From contig JAHHRL010000002.1 in assembly GCA_020025825.1 (NCBI GenBank), positions 1-64,000 of the forward strand: DNA of 64,000 bases, read 5' to 3'. This DNA comes from Faecalibacterium sp. GTDB taxonomy: Bacteria > Bacillota > Clostridia > Oscillospirales > Ruminococcaceae. The notes under the pieces were generated by a model. The model saw only the letters and a program-made list of their open reading frames with translations. It was not told where the DNA came from and did no database searches. This document shows positions 25,793-34,106 of the stretch, piece by piece. The position numbers were made by a program, and so were the translations under genes. Each line of letters opens with the position of its first letter. Positions within the stretch are counted from its first letter, which is position 1.

Positions 25793-26965
25793 ATGCAGAG
25801 ATTTACTATTCCCAGAGATGTCTACTTTGGTGACAACGCCATCGAGTATCTTGCATCTGCTAAGGGTACAAAAGCCTTCATCGTCTACGGTTCCCATCGT
25901 CTGGAGTCCGATGGTGTTATTGGCAAGATGCAGGATTATTTGAAGCAGGCTGGTATCGAGTCCACCACCTTCTCCGGTGTTGAGCACGATCCTTCTGTTG
26001 CAACTGTCCAAGAGGGCGTACGCCAGATGAATGAATTCCAGCCTGACCTGATTATCGGTATTGGTGGCGGTTCTCCCATCGACGCTGCAAAGGCCATGTG
26101 GATTTTCTATGAGCATCCCGATTTCACCTTCGAGGAGGCCGCAAAGCCCTTCAACCTGCCCGAGCTGCGCACTAAGGCTAAGTTCATTGCCATCTCCACC
26201 ACCAGTGGCACCGCTACCGAGGTGACTTCTTTCTCCGTAATTACGGACAATGATACTGGCATTAAGTATCCTATCGCTGACTACAATATCACCCCTGACG
26301 TAGCTATTCTGGATACCACTCTGGTGGAAAAGATGCCTCAGAATCTGGTGGCAAACACCGGTATGGATGCCCTGACCCATGCTCTGGAGGCTTATGTTTC
26401 CACTGCTGCCAATCCCTTCACGGATGCACTGGCCATGCGCTCCATCGAGATGATCTTCAAAAACCTGGTGAAGTCCTACAACGGTGACATGGAAGGCCGC
26501 AAGCAGATGCACCTGGCTCAGAACCTGGCCGGTATGTCCTTCTCCAACGCCATTCTGGGCATTGCTCACTCCATGGCTCACAAGTCCGGTGCGATCCTGG
26601 ATGTGCCTCACGGTCTGGCAAATGCCATTTATCTGCCCAACACCGTGCTGTTCAACAGCAAGGATGCCGTTGCTGGCAGCCGCTACGCCGAGATTGCTCA
26701 GCGCATCGGCCTGAGCGGCAACACCCAGCAGGAGCTGGTCACTGCTCTGATTGATCAGATTAAGAATATGCGCAGCGAGCTGGGCATGGCCGGCTCCCTG
26801 AAGGAGTTCGGTATTGACGAGGACACCTTCATGGCAAAAGTCGATAATATGGCTGTCACTGCTGTAGCAGACCCCTGTACCAGCACCAACCCCAGAGAAA
26901 TTGATTCTGAGCAGATGAAGAAACTCTACATTGCTGCCTATCACGGCAAGGACATTGCGTTCTAA
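25793..26965 (+). CDS. Iron-containing alcohol dehydrogenase (group III)
   Basis: 390 residues, full length. The N-terminal domain has the NAD(P)-binding IIGIGGGSPIDAAKAM near 93-108 and TTSGTATEVTSFSVI near 142-156; the C-terminal all-helical domain has D and H of GMDALTHALEAY near 194-205, HSMAHKSG near 262 and DVPHGLANAI near 273, giving the D-H-H-H iron ligands. It interconverts aldehydes and alcohols with NAD(P)H, as in butanol/ethanol formation. AAAAGGAG lies 7 bases before ATG 25793. Codon use is more biased (GC-ending) than in the surrounding remnants, suggesting high expression. Confidence 0.93.
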   Translation: MQRFTIPRDVYFGDNAIEYLASAKGTKAFIVYGSHRLESDGVIGKMQDYLKQAGIESTTFSGVEHDPSVATVQEGVRQMNEFQPDLIIGIGGGSPIDAAKAMWIFYEHPDFTFEEAAKPFNLPELRTKAKFIAISTTSGTATEVTSFSVITDNDTGIKYPIADYNITPDVAILDTTLVEKMPQNLVANTGMDALTHALEAYVSTAANPFTDALAMRSIEMIFKNLVKSYNGDMEGRKQMHLAQNLAGMSFSNAILGIAHSMAHKSGAILDVPHGLANAIYLPNTVLFNSKDAVAGSRYAEIAQRIGLSGNTQQELVTALIDQIKNMRSELGMAGSLKEFGIDEDTFMAKVDNMAVTAVADPCTSTNPREIDSEQMKKLYIAAYHGKDIAF

Positions 26966-27094
26966 TCAGTAAGTTCTTTGTTTGAGCTCTAAATAAGAAA
27001 TAAGCAGCGAATGGTGGGATCAGATGGTCCCGCCATTTGCTGCCATATAAAGAAATGCGGTGTGAACGACCTGCAAATACAAGAGGAATAAAGT

Positions 27095-27568
27095 ATGAAC
27101 GATACAACCAGTGCAATTGAACTGTTAGAGCGGGAAGGTATCCCTTATAAGCTCTATTCTTACCCTACGGAGAATGGACCTGTGGCTGCTATGGATGTAG
27201 CAGCCTACTTTGGATATTCTCCGGAAAGATTATTCAAAACTCTGGTAACTTCCGATCACAAGGGTGGATACTACGTGTTCTGTCTTCCGGCAGAGAAAAG
27301 AATGGATTTGAAAAAAGCTGCTTCTATCGTGGGTGTAAAAAATCTTCAGATGTTAAAGCCAGAGATTTTTGAAGAATTGACCGGCTATACCCATGGAGGG
27401 TGCTCTCCCTTTGGACTGAGAACCGAACTGCCTATTTATGTAGCGCAGGACGCCCAGAATTGGGAAACCATCTATGTTTCTGGTGGCAAAGTGGGTTATC
27501 TCGTTGAAGTACAGCCTAAAGTACTGCAAACTCTGGTCAATGCCCAGTTTGCAGAGTTTACAAAATAA
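27095..27568 (+). CDS. ybaK: YbaK/EbsC-family aminoacyl-tRNA deacylase (Cys-tRNA(Pro) type)
   Basis: 157 residues, normal size. Family motifs: LFKTLVTSDHKGGYYVFCLP near 47-66 with the conserved FKTLV lysine, LKKAA near 74, and GYTHGGCSPFGL near 100-111. YbaK clears mischarged Cys-tRNA(Pro) after prolyl-tRNA synthetase errors. RBS AGAGGA upstream. A second, related copy lies at 30137-30598, with uvrA2 between them. Confidence 0.9.
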   Translation: MNDTTSAIELLEREGIPYKLYSYPTENGPVAAMDVAAYFGYSPERLFKTLVTSDHKGGYYVFCLPAEKRMDLKKAASIVGVKNLQMLKPEIFEELTGYTHGGCSPFGLRTELPIYVAQDAQNWETIYVSGGKVGYLVEVQPKVLQTLVNAQFAEFTK

Positions 27569-27728
27569 AACGAAGGAGGCTGTGTATCAGCGTTTGCAGG
27601 AGAATCAGGTGGACTGTCTCTCCGCTCCTCAGCGCTTTGATTTTACCGCCAGCGGCTTTGGGAACAGTAAGGCTTTCTATTTCCGGGACCCCGACGGAAT
27701 CATTTTTGAAATGATGCAGCCTCTGTAA
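27564..27728 (+). pseudogene. C-terminal remnant of a glyoxalase/VOC-family protein
   Basis: About 50 codons starting within the ybaK stop region, reading AVYQRLQENQVDCLSAPQRF and ending AFYFRDPDGIIFEMMQPL. FYxRDPDGxxxE is the end of the second beta-alpha-beta-beta-beta module of VOC proteins, including the metal-binding Glu. The first half of the protein is missing and no start is plausible, so it is a truncated remnant. Confidence 0.8.
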
Positions 27729-27869
27729 GCGCAAAATGATGAAAGCGTACACCCCTTTCAGGAAAGCGGCTGTTTCCGTCTGGATCTGCTGCTTCGTTAA
27801 GTGGAAGGCTGTCTCATTCTTTTGACCTGAACGTGGGTTCATAAGATTAAAATTCAGGAGAGGTTGCTT

Positions 27870-30140
27870 ATGCAGAACGAAATGATTCGTGTCTTGGACG
27901 CATCGCAGAACAATTTGAAGAATGTGTCCGTGGACATTCCAAAACATCAAATTACCGTGGTCACCGGCGTTTCCGGCTCCGGCAAAAGCTCTCTGGTGCT
28001 GGATACCATTGCCGCACAGTCCCGTCGTGAGCTGAACGAAACCTTTCCAAGCTTCGCCCAGCGGTATCTTCCCAAATACGGGCGGCCTAAGGTAGGCCGC
28101 ATTGAGAGCCTGCCTCCGGCCATTGTGGTGGACCAGAAAAAGCCATCGGGACAAGTGCGCTCCACGGTAGGTACCTATACAGACACTTATTCTTTGCTGA
28201 GGCTGCTATTTTCCCGTGTGGGGGAGCCCTTTGTGGGCTATTCCGATTCTTTTTCTTTCAATCATCCCCAAGGCCGCTGCCCCCGCTGTGACGGCCTAGG
28301 AGAAATCATGGAGATTGATGTCCACAAGCTGGTAGACTTTGATAAGTGCCTGAATGACCCCGGTGTCATCAACTATGTGGCTTATGAGCCGGGACAATGG
28401 CGCTGGCTCTATTATGGAGCCTGCGGACTCTATGACCCCAATAAGAAAATCCGGGACTTTACCCCGGAAGAATTGCACTTATTTCTCTATCAGGAGCCTA
28501 TGACCCTGAAAAATCCGCCTCCAGACTACTACAAAAACGGCAAGTATGAAGGGCTCATGTATCGGATGAACCGGATGCTGAAACGGGACGACGCCAAGGT
28601 GCATTGGAAGAAGCTGGAGCCCATCGTTACTCAGGGGGTGTGCCCAGAGTGCCACGGAGCCAGATTGAATTCCAAGATTCTATCCTGCAAAATCGGTGGA
28701 AAGAACATTGCAGATGTGGTGAAACTGCCGCTGGGGGAGATTCTCACATGGCTGGAGGGAATCCATAATCCCATTGCCGTGGATATAAAAGAAGCCCTGC
28801 AAAGCAGGATTCAGGCCCTCATTGATATTGGTCTGGATTATCTTACTCTGGACCGAGCCATGGGAACCTTGTCCGGTGGTGAGGCACAGCGGTGCAAAAT
28901 TGCAAAGTACAACAATTCTTCCCTCTCAGATATGCTCTACATTCTGGATGAGCCCAGCGTGGGCCTCCACAGCCACGACATTCACAGGCTAAGTAAGGCC
29001 ATCGTGGAGCTGCGAGACCGTGGGAACACCGTCCTGATGGTTGAACATCATAAAGAAATGATGGAGATTGCAGATCATATCATTGACATGGGGCCGGGCG
29101 CCGGTACCAAGGGCGGTAAAATTCTGTTTGAGGGCAGCTACCCTGAGCTGTTGGAAAGTCAAACCCAGACAGGAAAGCTGCTGCGGCTGCACACCGGACT
29201 GAAACCCCAAGTACGGACTCCTTCTGAATGGTTTGAACTGCGTGAGCTGCACTTACACAACCTAAAAAATGTTTCGGTAAAGCTGCCTAAGGGACTTTTG
29301 ACGGTGATTGCAGGCGTGGCAGGCTCCGGAAAAAGCTCTCTCATGCAGGCATTTGCGAACCAATCCAAAGAGGATGTTATCCTCATCAGCCAAAAGAGCA
29401 TTGGCAGCAGCCTGCGCTCGACCCCGGCAACCTATCTGGGTGTAGCTGATGATATCCGCAAGCTGTTTGCAAAGGAACACGGGCAAACGGCAAGGTTGTT
29501 CTCCTTCAACGGGGCCGGTGCCTGCCCAGTTTGTCAGGGCAAGGGCGTCATCGTATCAGAAATGGCTTTCATGGATTCCATTGAAACCGAGTGCGAAGCC
29601 TGCGGCGGTTTGCGCTACTCCCAGAAAGCCCTGCACTATACGCTGGATGGGCTGAATATTGCTCAGGTTATGGATCTTACTATCCGGCAGGCCATGGAGC
29701 GCTTTGAGGGAACGGTAATTGAAGAAAAGCTGCGACCTCTCGCTGATGTGGGGCTCTTTTACCTCCACTTGAATCAAGCACTATCTACCCTCTCCGGCGG
29801 CGAGCTTCAGCGGATGAAACTAGCCTCCTATCTGGGGAAAAAGGGTCAGATTCTGGTTCTGGACGAGCCCACCGACGGTTTACATTTGCAGGATATTCAG
29901 AATATCATTGCCCTGTTCGACAGACTGGTTTCCGATGGAAATACGATTTTCCTCATTGAGCATAATCTGGAAGTGCTGAAAGCAGCGGATTATATTGTAG
30001 AAGTTGGCCCCGGTGGTGGTGAGGAGGGCGGTCAAATCATTTTTGAGGGCACTCCGAAGCAGCTACTGCAAAGCAAACAGTCTGTTACTCGCCCGTACTT
30101 GGAAAAAACACTGGGCAACTCGCAGGAGGGTATACTATGA
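27870..30140 (+). CDS. Short UvrA paralogue (UvrA2/DrrC-like ABC ATPase)
   Basis: 756 residues, much shorter than UvrA (~940). Two ABC cassettes: Walker A VTGVSGSGKSS near 31-41 and GVAGSGKSS in the second half; signatures LSGGEAQR and LSGGELQR; Walker B LYILDEPSVGLH and LVLDEPTDGLH. Zinc-binding pairs CPRCDGLG/CPECHGAR and CPVCQGKG/CEACGG are retained. The UvrB-binding region is missing, as in class II UvrAs linked to drug tolerance (DrrC, OtrC) and DNA-damage resistance. ATG 27870 follows AGGAG at 9 bp. Its stop overlaps the next ybaK start (ATGA), so both are co-translated. Confidence 0.88.
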   Translation: MQNEMIRVLDASQNNLKNVSVDIPKHQITVVTGVSGSGKSSLVLDTIAAQSRRELNETFPSFAQRYLPKYGRPKVGRIESLPPAIVVDQKKPSGQVRSTVGTYTDTYSLLRLLFSRVGEPFVGYSDSFSFNHPQGRCPRCDGLGEIMEIDVHKLVDFDKCLNDPGVINYVAYEPGQWRWLYYGACGLYDPNKKIRDFTPEELHLFLYQEPMTLKNPPPDYYKNGKYEGLMYRMNRMLKRDDAKVHWKKLEPIVTQGVCPECHGARLNSKILSCKIGGKNIADVVKLPLGEILTWLEGIHNPIAVDIKEALQSRIQALIDIGLDYLTLDRAMGTLSGGEAQRCKIAKYNNSSLSDMLYILDEPSVGLHSHDIHRLSKAIVELRDRGNTVLMVEHHKEMMEIADHIIDMGPGAGTKGGKILFEGSYPELLESQTQTGKLLRLHTGLKPQVRTPSEWFELRELHLHNLKNVSVKLPKGLLTVIAGVAGSGKSSLMQAFANQSKEDVILISQKSIGSSLRSTPATYLGVADDIRKLFAKEHGQTARLFSFNGAGACPVCQGKGVIVSEMAFMDSIETECEACGGLRYSQKALHYTLDGLNIAQVMDLTIRQAMERFEGTVIEEKLRPLADVGLFYLHLNQALSTLSGGELQRMKLASYLGKKGQILVLDEPTDGLHLQDIQNIIALFDRLVSDGNTIFLIEHNLEVLKAADYIVEVGPGGGEEGGQIIFEGTPKQLLQSKQSVTRPYLEKTLGNSQEGIL

Positions 30141-30598
30141 AACAGGCAAAGACAAACGCCATGCGGATGCTGGATCGACAAAAGATACATTACGAATTAA
30201 GAGAATTTCCGTTGGATGGACAGAAAGCAGCAGATTATCTTAGCCTTCCTCCTGCTATGATTTTCAAAACACTGGTAACAACTGATACAGCTGGAGGACA
30301 TTTTGTGTTCTGCATCCCCACTAGTGAGGAGCTGGATCTCAAAAAAGCCGCAAAAGCAGCCGGCGTGAAGCGGATCGAAATGCTCAAGCAGGTAGAGCTT
30401 TTGCCTTTAACCGGATATATCCACGGCGGCTGCTCTCCGATTGGTATGAAAAAACAGTTTCCAACTGTGCTGGACTCCAGCGCTGAACAGTGGGAAACCA
30501 TCTTGGTATCCGCTGGCCGTGTGGGTATGCTGATGGAATTAGCGCCAACTGATCTGCGTCAAATGGTAAATGCCAAACTGGCAGGAATTACAAAATAA
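30137..30598 (+). CDS. Second YbaK/EbsC-family deacylase, coupled to uvrA2
   Basis: 153 residues with MIFKTLVTTDTAGGHFVFCI, LDLKKAAKAAGVKRIEMLKQ and GYIHGGCSPIGM, the full YbaK signature set. The ATG overlaps the uvrA2 stop (ATGA). It differs from the 27095 copy at many positions, so it is a paralogue, not a recent duplicate. A different mischarged tRNA may be its substrate; that is inference. A noncoding module begins ~90 bp later. Confidence 0.88.
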   Translation: MKQAKTNAMRMLDRQKIHYELREFPLDGQKAADYLSLPPAMIFKTLVTTDTAGGHFVFCIPTSEELDLKKAAKAAGVKRIEMLKQVELLPLTGYIHGGCSPIGMKKQFPTVLDSSAEQWETILVSAGRVGMLMELAPTDLRQMVNAKLAGITK

Positions 30599-30685
30599 AA
30601 GATATGCCAGGCAAAGAAACAAAAATAGAATGTGAGGAGAAAGAGACCACACAATAGATACTAAGGAGCCATCAGAAGCGTTGCA

Positions 30686-30880
30686 GGATTATCTGTATTC
30701 TGATAGGATTTTTCAACAGCTCAGGAGCAATTGCTCTTGAGCTGCTTTGCTTTATAAGCGCTTTGAAAAGAGACGTGTATTTTCTCTTGCAATCGCATCA
30801 AAAAAGTCTTTGATATGAGCCTCTGCTCCTCAAGCAGCTAACGGTTGGTTCGGCACCCGCTCTCCAGTTCATGCATATAC
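30686..30880 (+). repeat. Flanking module B (pairs with 21685-21900)
   Basis: Same order of blocks as module A: ATTATCTGT, GGATTTTT, a strong hairpin (30718-30743, AGCTCAGGAGC/GCTCTTGAGCT), TGAAAAGAGACGTG, TCTTTGATATGAGC, and GTTCGGCACCCGCTCTCCA. Positions 30812-30866 again look like a degenerate tRNA 3' part (anticodon-arm-like CTGC-TCCTCAA-GCAG and a T-loop-like TTCGGCA) that cannot fold as a working tRNA. No gene is seen between 30599 and 30940. Confidence 0.45.
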
Positions 30881-30940
30881 GTGTTTTCGATATTTTCAAG
30901 CGTTTTGTGTTATAATGCAAATGGATGTGGTAGAAATACA

Positions 30941-31159
30941 ATGGCAATCCGTAAGGGCTGCCAACTGTTGAAATCCGAGGGCTATGTACACACGGATTGC
31001 AGAAGTGGTACCATCATTGCCACCAAAAATCGAACCAACCGCCCAATGGAAGAAGTCCACAGCAGACTACAGCTTGTACTGGCAGAACTGCGTCTGCAGG
31101 GCCTTGGGGATGACGAAATTCTGGATATATGCCGGATTTGTCTGAAGGAGGAAAGATAG
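30941..31159 (+). pseudogene. Truncated GntR-family (YtrA type) regulator
   Basis: Seventy-two codons: MAIRKGCQLLKSEGYVHTDC, RSGTIIATKNR, then a helical tail ending DICRICLKEER. IRKxxxxLKxEGYVxxxxxxGxxIA is the end of the GntR winged helix (recognition helix plus wing), so the first ~45 residues of the regulator are missing, replaced by module B. There is no RBS. The stop is 1 bp before the next ATG, the usual spacing in GntR/DUF5808 pairs. Confidence 0.75.
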
Positions 31160-31160
31160 T

Positions 31161-32516
31161 ATGTTTGGCATTTTATACTGGAGCAGCCTGTGGGTGGTGT
31201 TGCTGTGTGTGTGGTTCTATCAAAAAGACGAAGTCAAATTCAGGAGGAATATCGTACTGGGAGCAACTCTCCCCTACGAAGCCCATGAGGACCCCGAGGT
31301 TCAGCGAATTCTGCGGCAATACCGGAAGGACACGGACCGAGTTTGCTTCATTCTGGCATTTCCCAATATAATCGGTGCCTTGATTCCAGATATGACGGTA
31401 AGCCTGATTGGCTGGCCTGCAATGCTGATTTTGGATGTGGTGCTGCCCATGGGTGTATTCGTTCAGGCAAATAAAAAGCTGAAGGCCCTCAAGCAGGAGC
31501 GGGGCTGGCAAGCCCAGCAAAAGCAGCAGATTCGTGTAGATGTATCTGCCATAATCACCTATCCCAGACCTAAGGCTTGCTGGTATATACTTGCCGCTGT
31601 ACTCTGCATCATTCCTATGGTTCTGCAGCCCCGTCTGCGCTGGGCACATGCTGTTTCTGTGGGAGTCGTGGCACTAAGTTATTGCTTCGGAGCCTTCTGC
31701 TACCGCAGAAAATCCGATACGGTTGACGGAAATCAGGAGCTGACAAAATCGCTCAGCCAGCTGCGCTGCCGGATGTGGAACCGAATCTGGTCGGCAAGTG
31801 CATACTCGGCGGTATTTGTTTCTTATGCACTCTGGGCTGTGGAGCTGTCTGTACCGGTAGGCATGAGCCTTGTAATTCTTACAGGCGTAGGCTTTGGCGG
31901 GTTTGTTATGGCTATAGAAATGCAGACCCGTAAGATTCAGGAAAAGCTTACCGCAGAAAGTGGAAAAGAATGGTATACCGACGAAGACGATTACTGGCTG
32001 GGAGGTAAGTTCTATTATAATCCAAACGACAGTCATATAATAGTCAACGCTCGCACCGGTGCCGGCGGTGCCTTCAATTTGGCCTCCACCGGTGGAAAGG
32101 TGATTATCGGCTTTGTAATGGCAGTTCTGGTGGGCGCCATGGCACTGGCATTTTCTCTGGGGCTGGCGGATAAAAGCGAGATTCTGCTGAATGCCACCGA
32201 AGATACGGTATACTGCGAAAACGGCAGCACCCGGTATGAGGTTCCGATTTCGGAAATTGAGCAGTTGGAACTGCTGGAGCAGATACCTGAAAATTTATGG
32301 CGGACCAACGGCTTGGGTGGACAGCATCTATTTAAGGGCAGCTTTGCCGGCAGCGGCATGGCAGATTTAAAGGTTATCGCAGATCCGACAGTCTCGCCCT
32401 ACTTAAAAATCAAAACAACCTCTGGACAGTATTATTTGTTTGGTTCCAGAGATAAAAAGGTTGCAGAATCCCTTTTTACTAATTTGAACCGTTTGCTTTC
32501 GGAGAAAAATCATTAG
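31161..32516 (+). CDS. DUF5808/DUF1648-like membrane protein with C-terminal PH-like domain
   Basis: 451 residues with about 8 membrane helices. Residues near 270-300 read WYTDEDDYWLGGKFYYNPND, the DUF5808 signature, followed by a further helix pair and a ~110-residue soluble tail (ISEIEQLELLEQIPENLW...) resembling bacterial PH-like domains. Proteins of this type accompany small GntR regulators in Firmicutes and are linked to cell-envelope or lantibiotic-type stress. RBS GAAGGAGG overlaps the end of the truncated regulator. Confidence 0.78.
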   Translation: MFGILYWSSLWVVLLCVWFYQKDEVKFRRNIVLGATLPYEAHEDPEVQRILRQYRKDTDRVCFILAFPNIIGALIPDMTVSLIGWPAMLILDVVLPMGVFVQANKKLKALKQERGWQAQQKQQIRVDVSAIITYPRPKACWYILAAVLCIIPMVLQPRLRWAHAVSVGVVALSYCFGAFCYRRKSDTVDGNQELTKSLSQLRCRMWNRIWSASAYSAVFVSYALWAVELSVPVGMSLVILTGVGFGGFVMAIEMQTRKIQEKLTAESGKEWYTDEDDYWLGGKFYYNPNDSHIIVNARTGAGGAFNLASTGGKVIIGFVMAVLVGAMALAFSLGLADKSEILLNATEDTVYCENGSTRYEVPISEIEQLELLEQIPENLWRTNGLGGQHLFKGSFAGSGMADLKVIADPTVSPYLKIKTTSGQYYLFGSRDKKVAESLFTNLNRLLSEKNH

Positions 32517-32824
32517 AAGCAAGATGCGATATATTAGAAAGGCAGCAGATTTACCTCGAAAAGGGTCCGAGACTTTTCGCCCATCTTCGCCATAGCAATT
32601 TCTGTTTCCCTCTGCTTTAGCGCCATGCCAAGCAAGAAAATTCTAAACGAATTCTTTACAAAGACGGACAAATGAAATATAGTAAAAGCATCAAATTAGA
32701 TTCCCCAATTTATTTTACTCCCCTATAATAACGGCTTTTGTTTGTACCACCGGGTGGGGCTAGCCCGCCTTATAATCCTGCTTCTACGCAAGCATACCCC
32801 AACACAGGAAAGGAGAACGCAACT
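32517..32824. other. Gap with a remnant copy of the 24108-24323 gene's 5' end
   Basis: At 32552-32620 (minus strand) the sequence matches the RBS and first ~15 codons of the small gene at 24323: blocks GTCCGAGACTTTTCG and CCATAGCAATTTC are shared with few changes, and the frame reads MAKMGEKSRTLFEVN. The rest of the gene is absent. Elsewhere in the gap there is a TATAAT at 32724-32729 without a good -35 and a short proline-rich frame running into the DUF898 gene. Confidence 0.6.
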
Positions 32825-33127
32825 ATGTACGATTCTTACTTTGACGGCGGACTTTTGGAGCTTATCTTCTGGAAGCTGCTGGGCACTTTAATCACTGTCT
32901 GCACCTTTGGCATCTGCTACCCTTGGGCTTGCTGCATGGTCTATGGCTGGGAGATTCGCCACACCGTTGTAAACGGGCAGCGCTTGGGTTTCGACGGCAC
33001 TGCGCTGCAGCTGTTCGGCAACTGGATTAAGTGGTGGTTTTTTACTGTTATCACCTTTGGTATTTACGGTTTCTGGATGGGTATTGCCCTGCGCAAATGG
33101 AAAGTTAAACACACCCATTTTGTATAA
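32825..33127 (+). CDS. DUF898-like small membrane protein
   Basis: 100 residues from ATG 32825, preceded by AAAGGAG. The sequence has two or three membrane helices (LLGTLITVCTFGICYPWACC, NWIKWWFFTVITFGIYGFWM) and the motifs YxWEIRHTVVNGQRLGFDGT and LFGNWIKW typical of DUF898/YjgN-like proteins. The frame stays open 29 codons upstream (VPPGGASPPYNPASTQAYPN), a proline-rich stretch like the linkers in longer DUF898 proteins, so this may be the membrane domain of a once larger protein. Confidence 0.72.
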   Translation: MYDSYFDGGLLELIFWKLLGTLITVCTFGICYPWACCMVYGWEIRHTVVNGQRLGFDGTALQLFGNWIKWWFFTVITFGIYGFWMGIALRKWKVKHTHFV

Positions 33128-33193
33128 AAGCACCATCGGCATTATCTATAACCGACAACATGAATTAGACACCATTTATAAAGGAGGTATCCT

Positions 33194-33409
33194 ATGAAAT
33201 CAACGCATCAATGCCCAAAGTGCGGTGGAGCCGACATCCTCAAGGTGCCGGGAAAAGCCGGTTCATACGGGTCAGGCAATAACATTCAGGTTGGGCTTAC
33301 CAACTTTTCCGCTGTACTCGTTCACAGATATGTGTGCTGCTCTTGCGGCTACTCTGAGGAGTGGATTGACCCTGAGGATATTTCGACTCTGAAGCATAAG
33401 TTCGGCTAA
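33194..33409 (+). CDS. Small zinc-ribbon protein
   Basis: 71 residues; CPKCGG (8-13) and CCSCGY (about 48-53) form a four-cysteine zinc ribbon, followed by an acidic tail EEWIDPEDISTL. AAGGAGG precedes the ATG. It sits between DUF898 and the kinase-like gene, all in one direction with short gaps. Function unknown. Confidence 0.75.
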   Translation: MKSTHQCPKCGGADILKVPGKAGSYGSGNNIQVGLTNFSAVLVHRYVCCSCGYSEEWIDPEDISTLKHKFG

Positions 33410-33453
33410 GCGTGTACCGGCGGCACAAGCCGTGCTGCAAAACGGAGGTGCGT

Positions 33454-34011
33454 ATGCAGATTTATACAATCATTGGCGGCGTAAACGGCTGCGGCAAATC
33501 CAGTATGACCGGAATCCTAAAATCTGAACGCACGGATTTGGGCATCGTTGTAGACCCAGACAAGTTTTCGGCGGAGCTGGGCGGCAACATATATGAGGGT
33601 TGCAAACTGGCTGTGCAAACACTCGAAGATGCTCTTGCTGCCGGCAGCAGCTTCACGCAGGAAACTACCCTCTCCGGCGGATATTCCCGCAAGCTTGCCC
33701 AACGGGCAAAAGAGGCCGGCTATTATGTGCGGCTTTATTATGTTGGGCTGGACACTTTGTCCGAAAGTATCCAGCGCATTCAGAACCGTGTGCGCAAGGG
33801 TGGCCATGATATTCCTGCGCATAAGGTGGAAATGCGGTTTGCTCATCGTTTTCAGGATGTGTCGAAGATTCTGCCTTACTGCAATGAGGCGAAATTTTTT
33901 GATAATGAAAACGGTTTTCGTCTGGTTGCAGAATACCGAAACGGTGAACTACTGCCGCTAGGCAATACTCAGCCCGATTGGCTGGATACCTTGCTGCATA
34001 CGGCAAAATAA
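33454..34011 (+). CDS. Zeta-toxin-like P-loop kinase (COG4185 type)
   Basis: 185 residues from ATG 33454 (ACGGAGG 5 bases upstream). Walker A IGGVNGCGKSSMTGIL at 6-21, then IVVDPDKFSAE (the D-x-D/F of zeta/PezT-like kinases), ETTLSGGYSR and RVRKGGHDIPAHKV, the lid arginines. Zeta kinases phosphorylate UDP-GlcNAc and inhibit cell-wall synthesis. No antitoxin-like ORF is adjacent; the gene upstream is the zinc ribbon. COG4185 kinases without an antitoxin are common, and the role here is unclear. Confidence 0.75.
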   Translation: MQIYTIIGGVNGCGKSSMTGILKSERTDLGIVVDPDKFSAELGGNIYEGCKLAVQTLEDALAAGSSFTQETTLSGGYSRKLAQRAKEAGYYVRLYYVGLDTLSESIQRIQNRVRKGGHDIPAHKVEMRFAHRFQDVSKILPYCNEAKFFDNENGFRLVAEYRNGELLPLGNTQPDWLDTLLHTAK

Positions 34012-34014
34012 ACG

Positions 34015-34060
34015 TACCCCCGATGCTGCTGCACCGGGGGTATTCAATAGCCGTCTTTTT
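34015..34060. terminator. Terminator after the zeta-like gene
   Basis: TACCCCCG (34015-34022) pairs with CGGGGGTA (34035-34042) around a 12-nt loop, followed by a modest T tract near 34053. It closes the 31-34 kb gene run and isolates the leader RNA downstream. Confidence 0.65.
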
Positions 34061-34106
34061 CAAAAAATAAAACAGGTGCAAAAGCAGCCCCGGAACTGTT
34101 TACAAT

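Noticed and set aside
25667..26944. Antisense open frame across the alcohol dehydrogenase
   Set aside because: Mirrors adh codon bias and has no RBS or family match.
30812..30866. Possible functional tRNA in module B
   Set aside because: No acceptor stem partner and a non-standard anticodon arm.
33412..34011. Classic epsilon/zeta toxin-antitoxin pair
   Set aside because: No antitoxin-like ORF upstream; the neighbour is a zinc ribbon.
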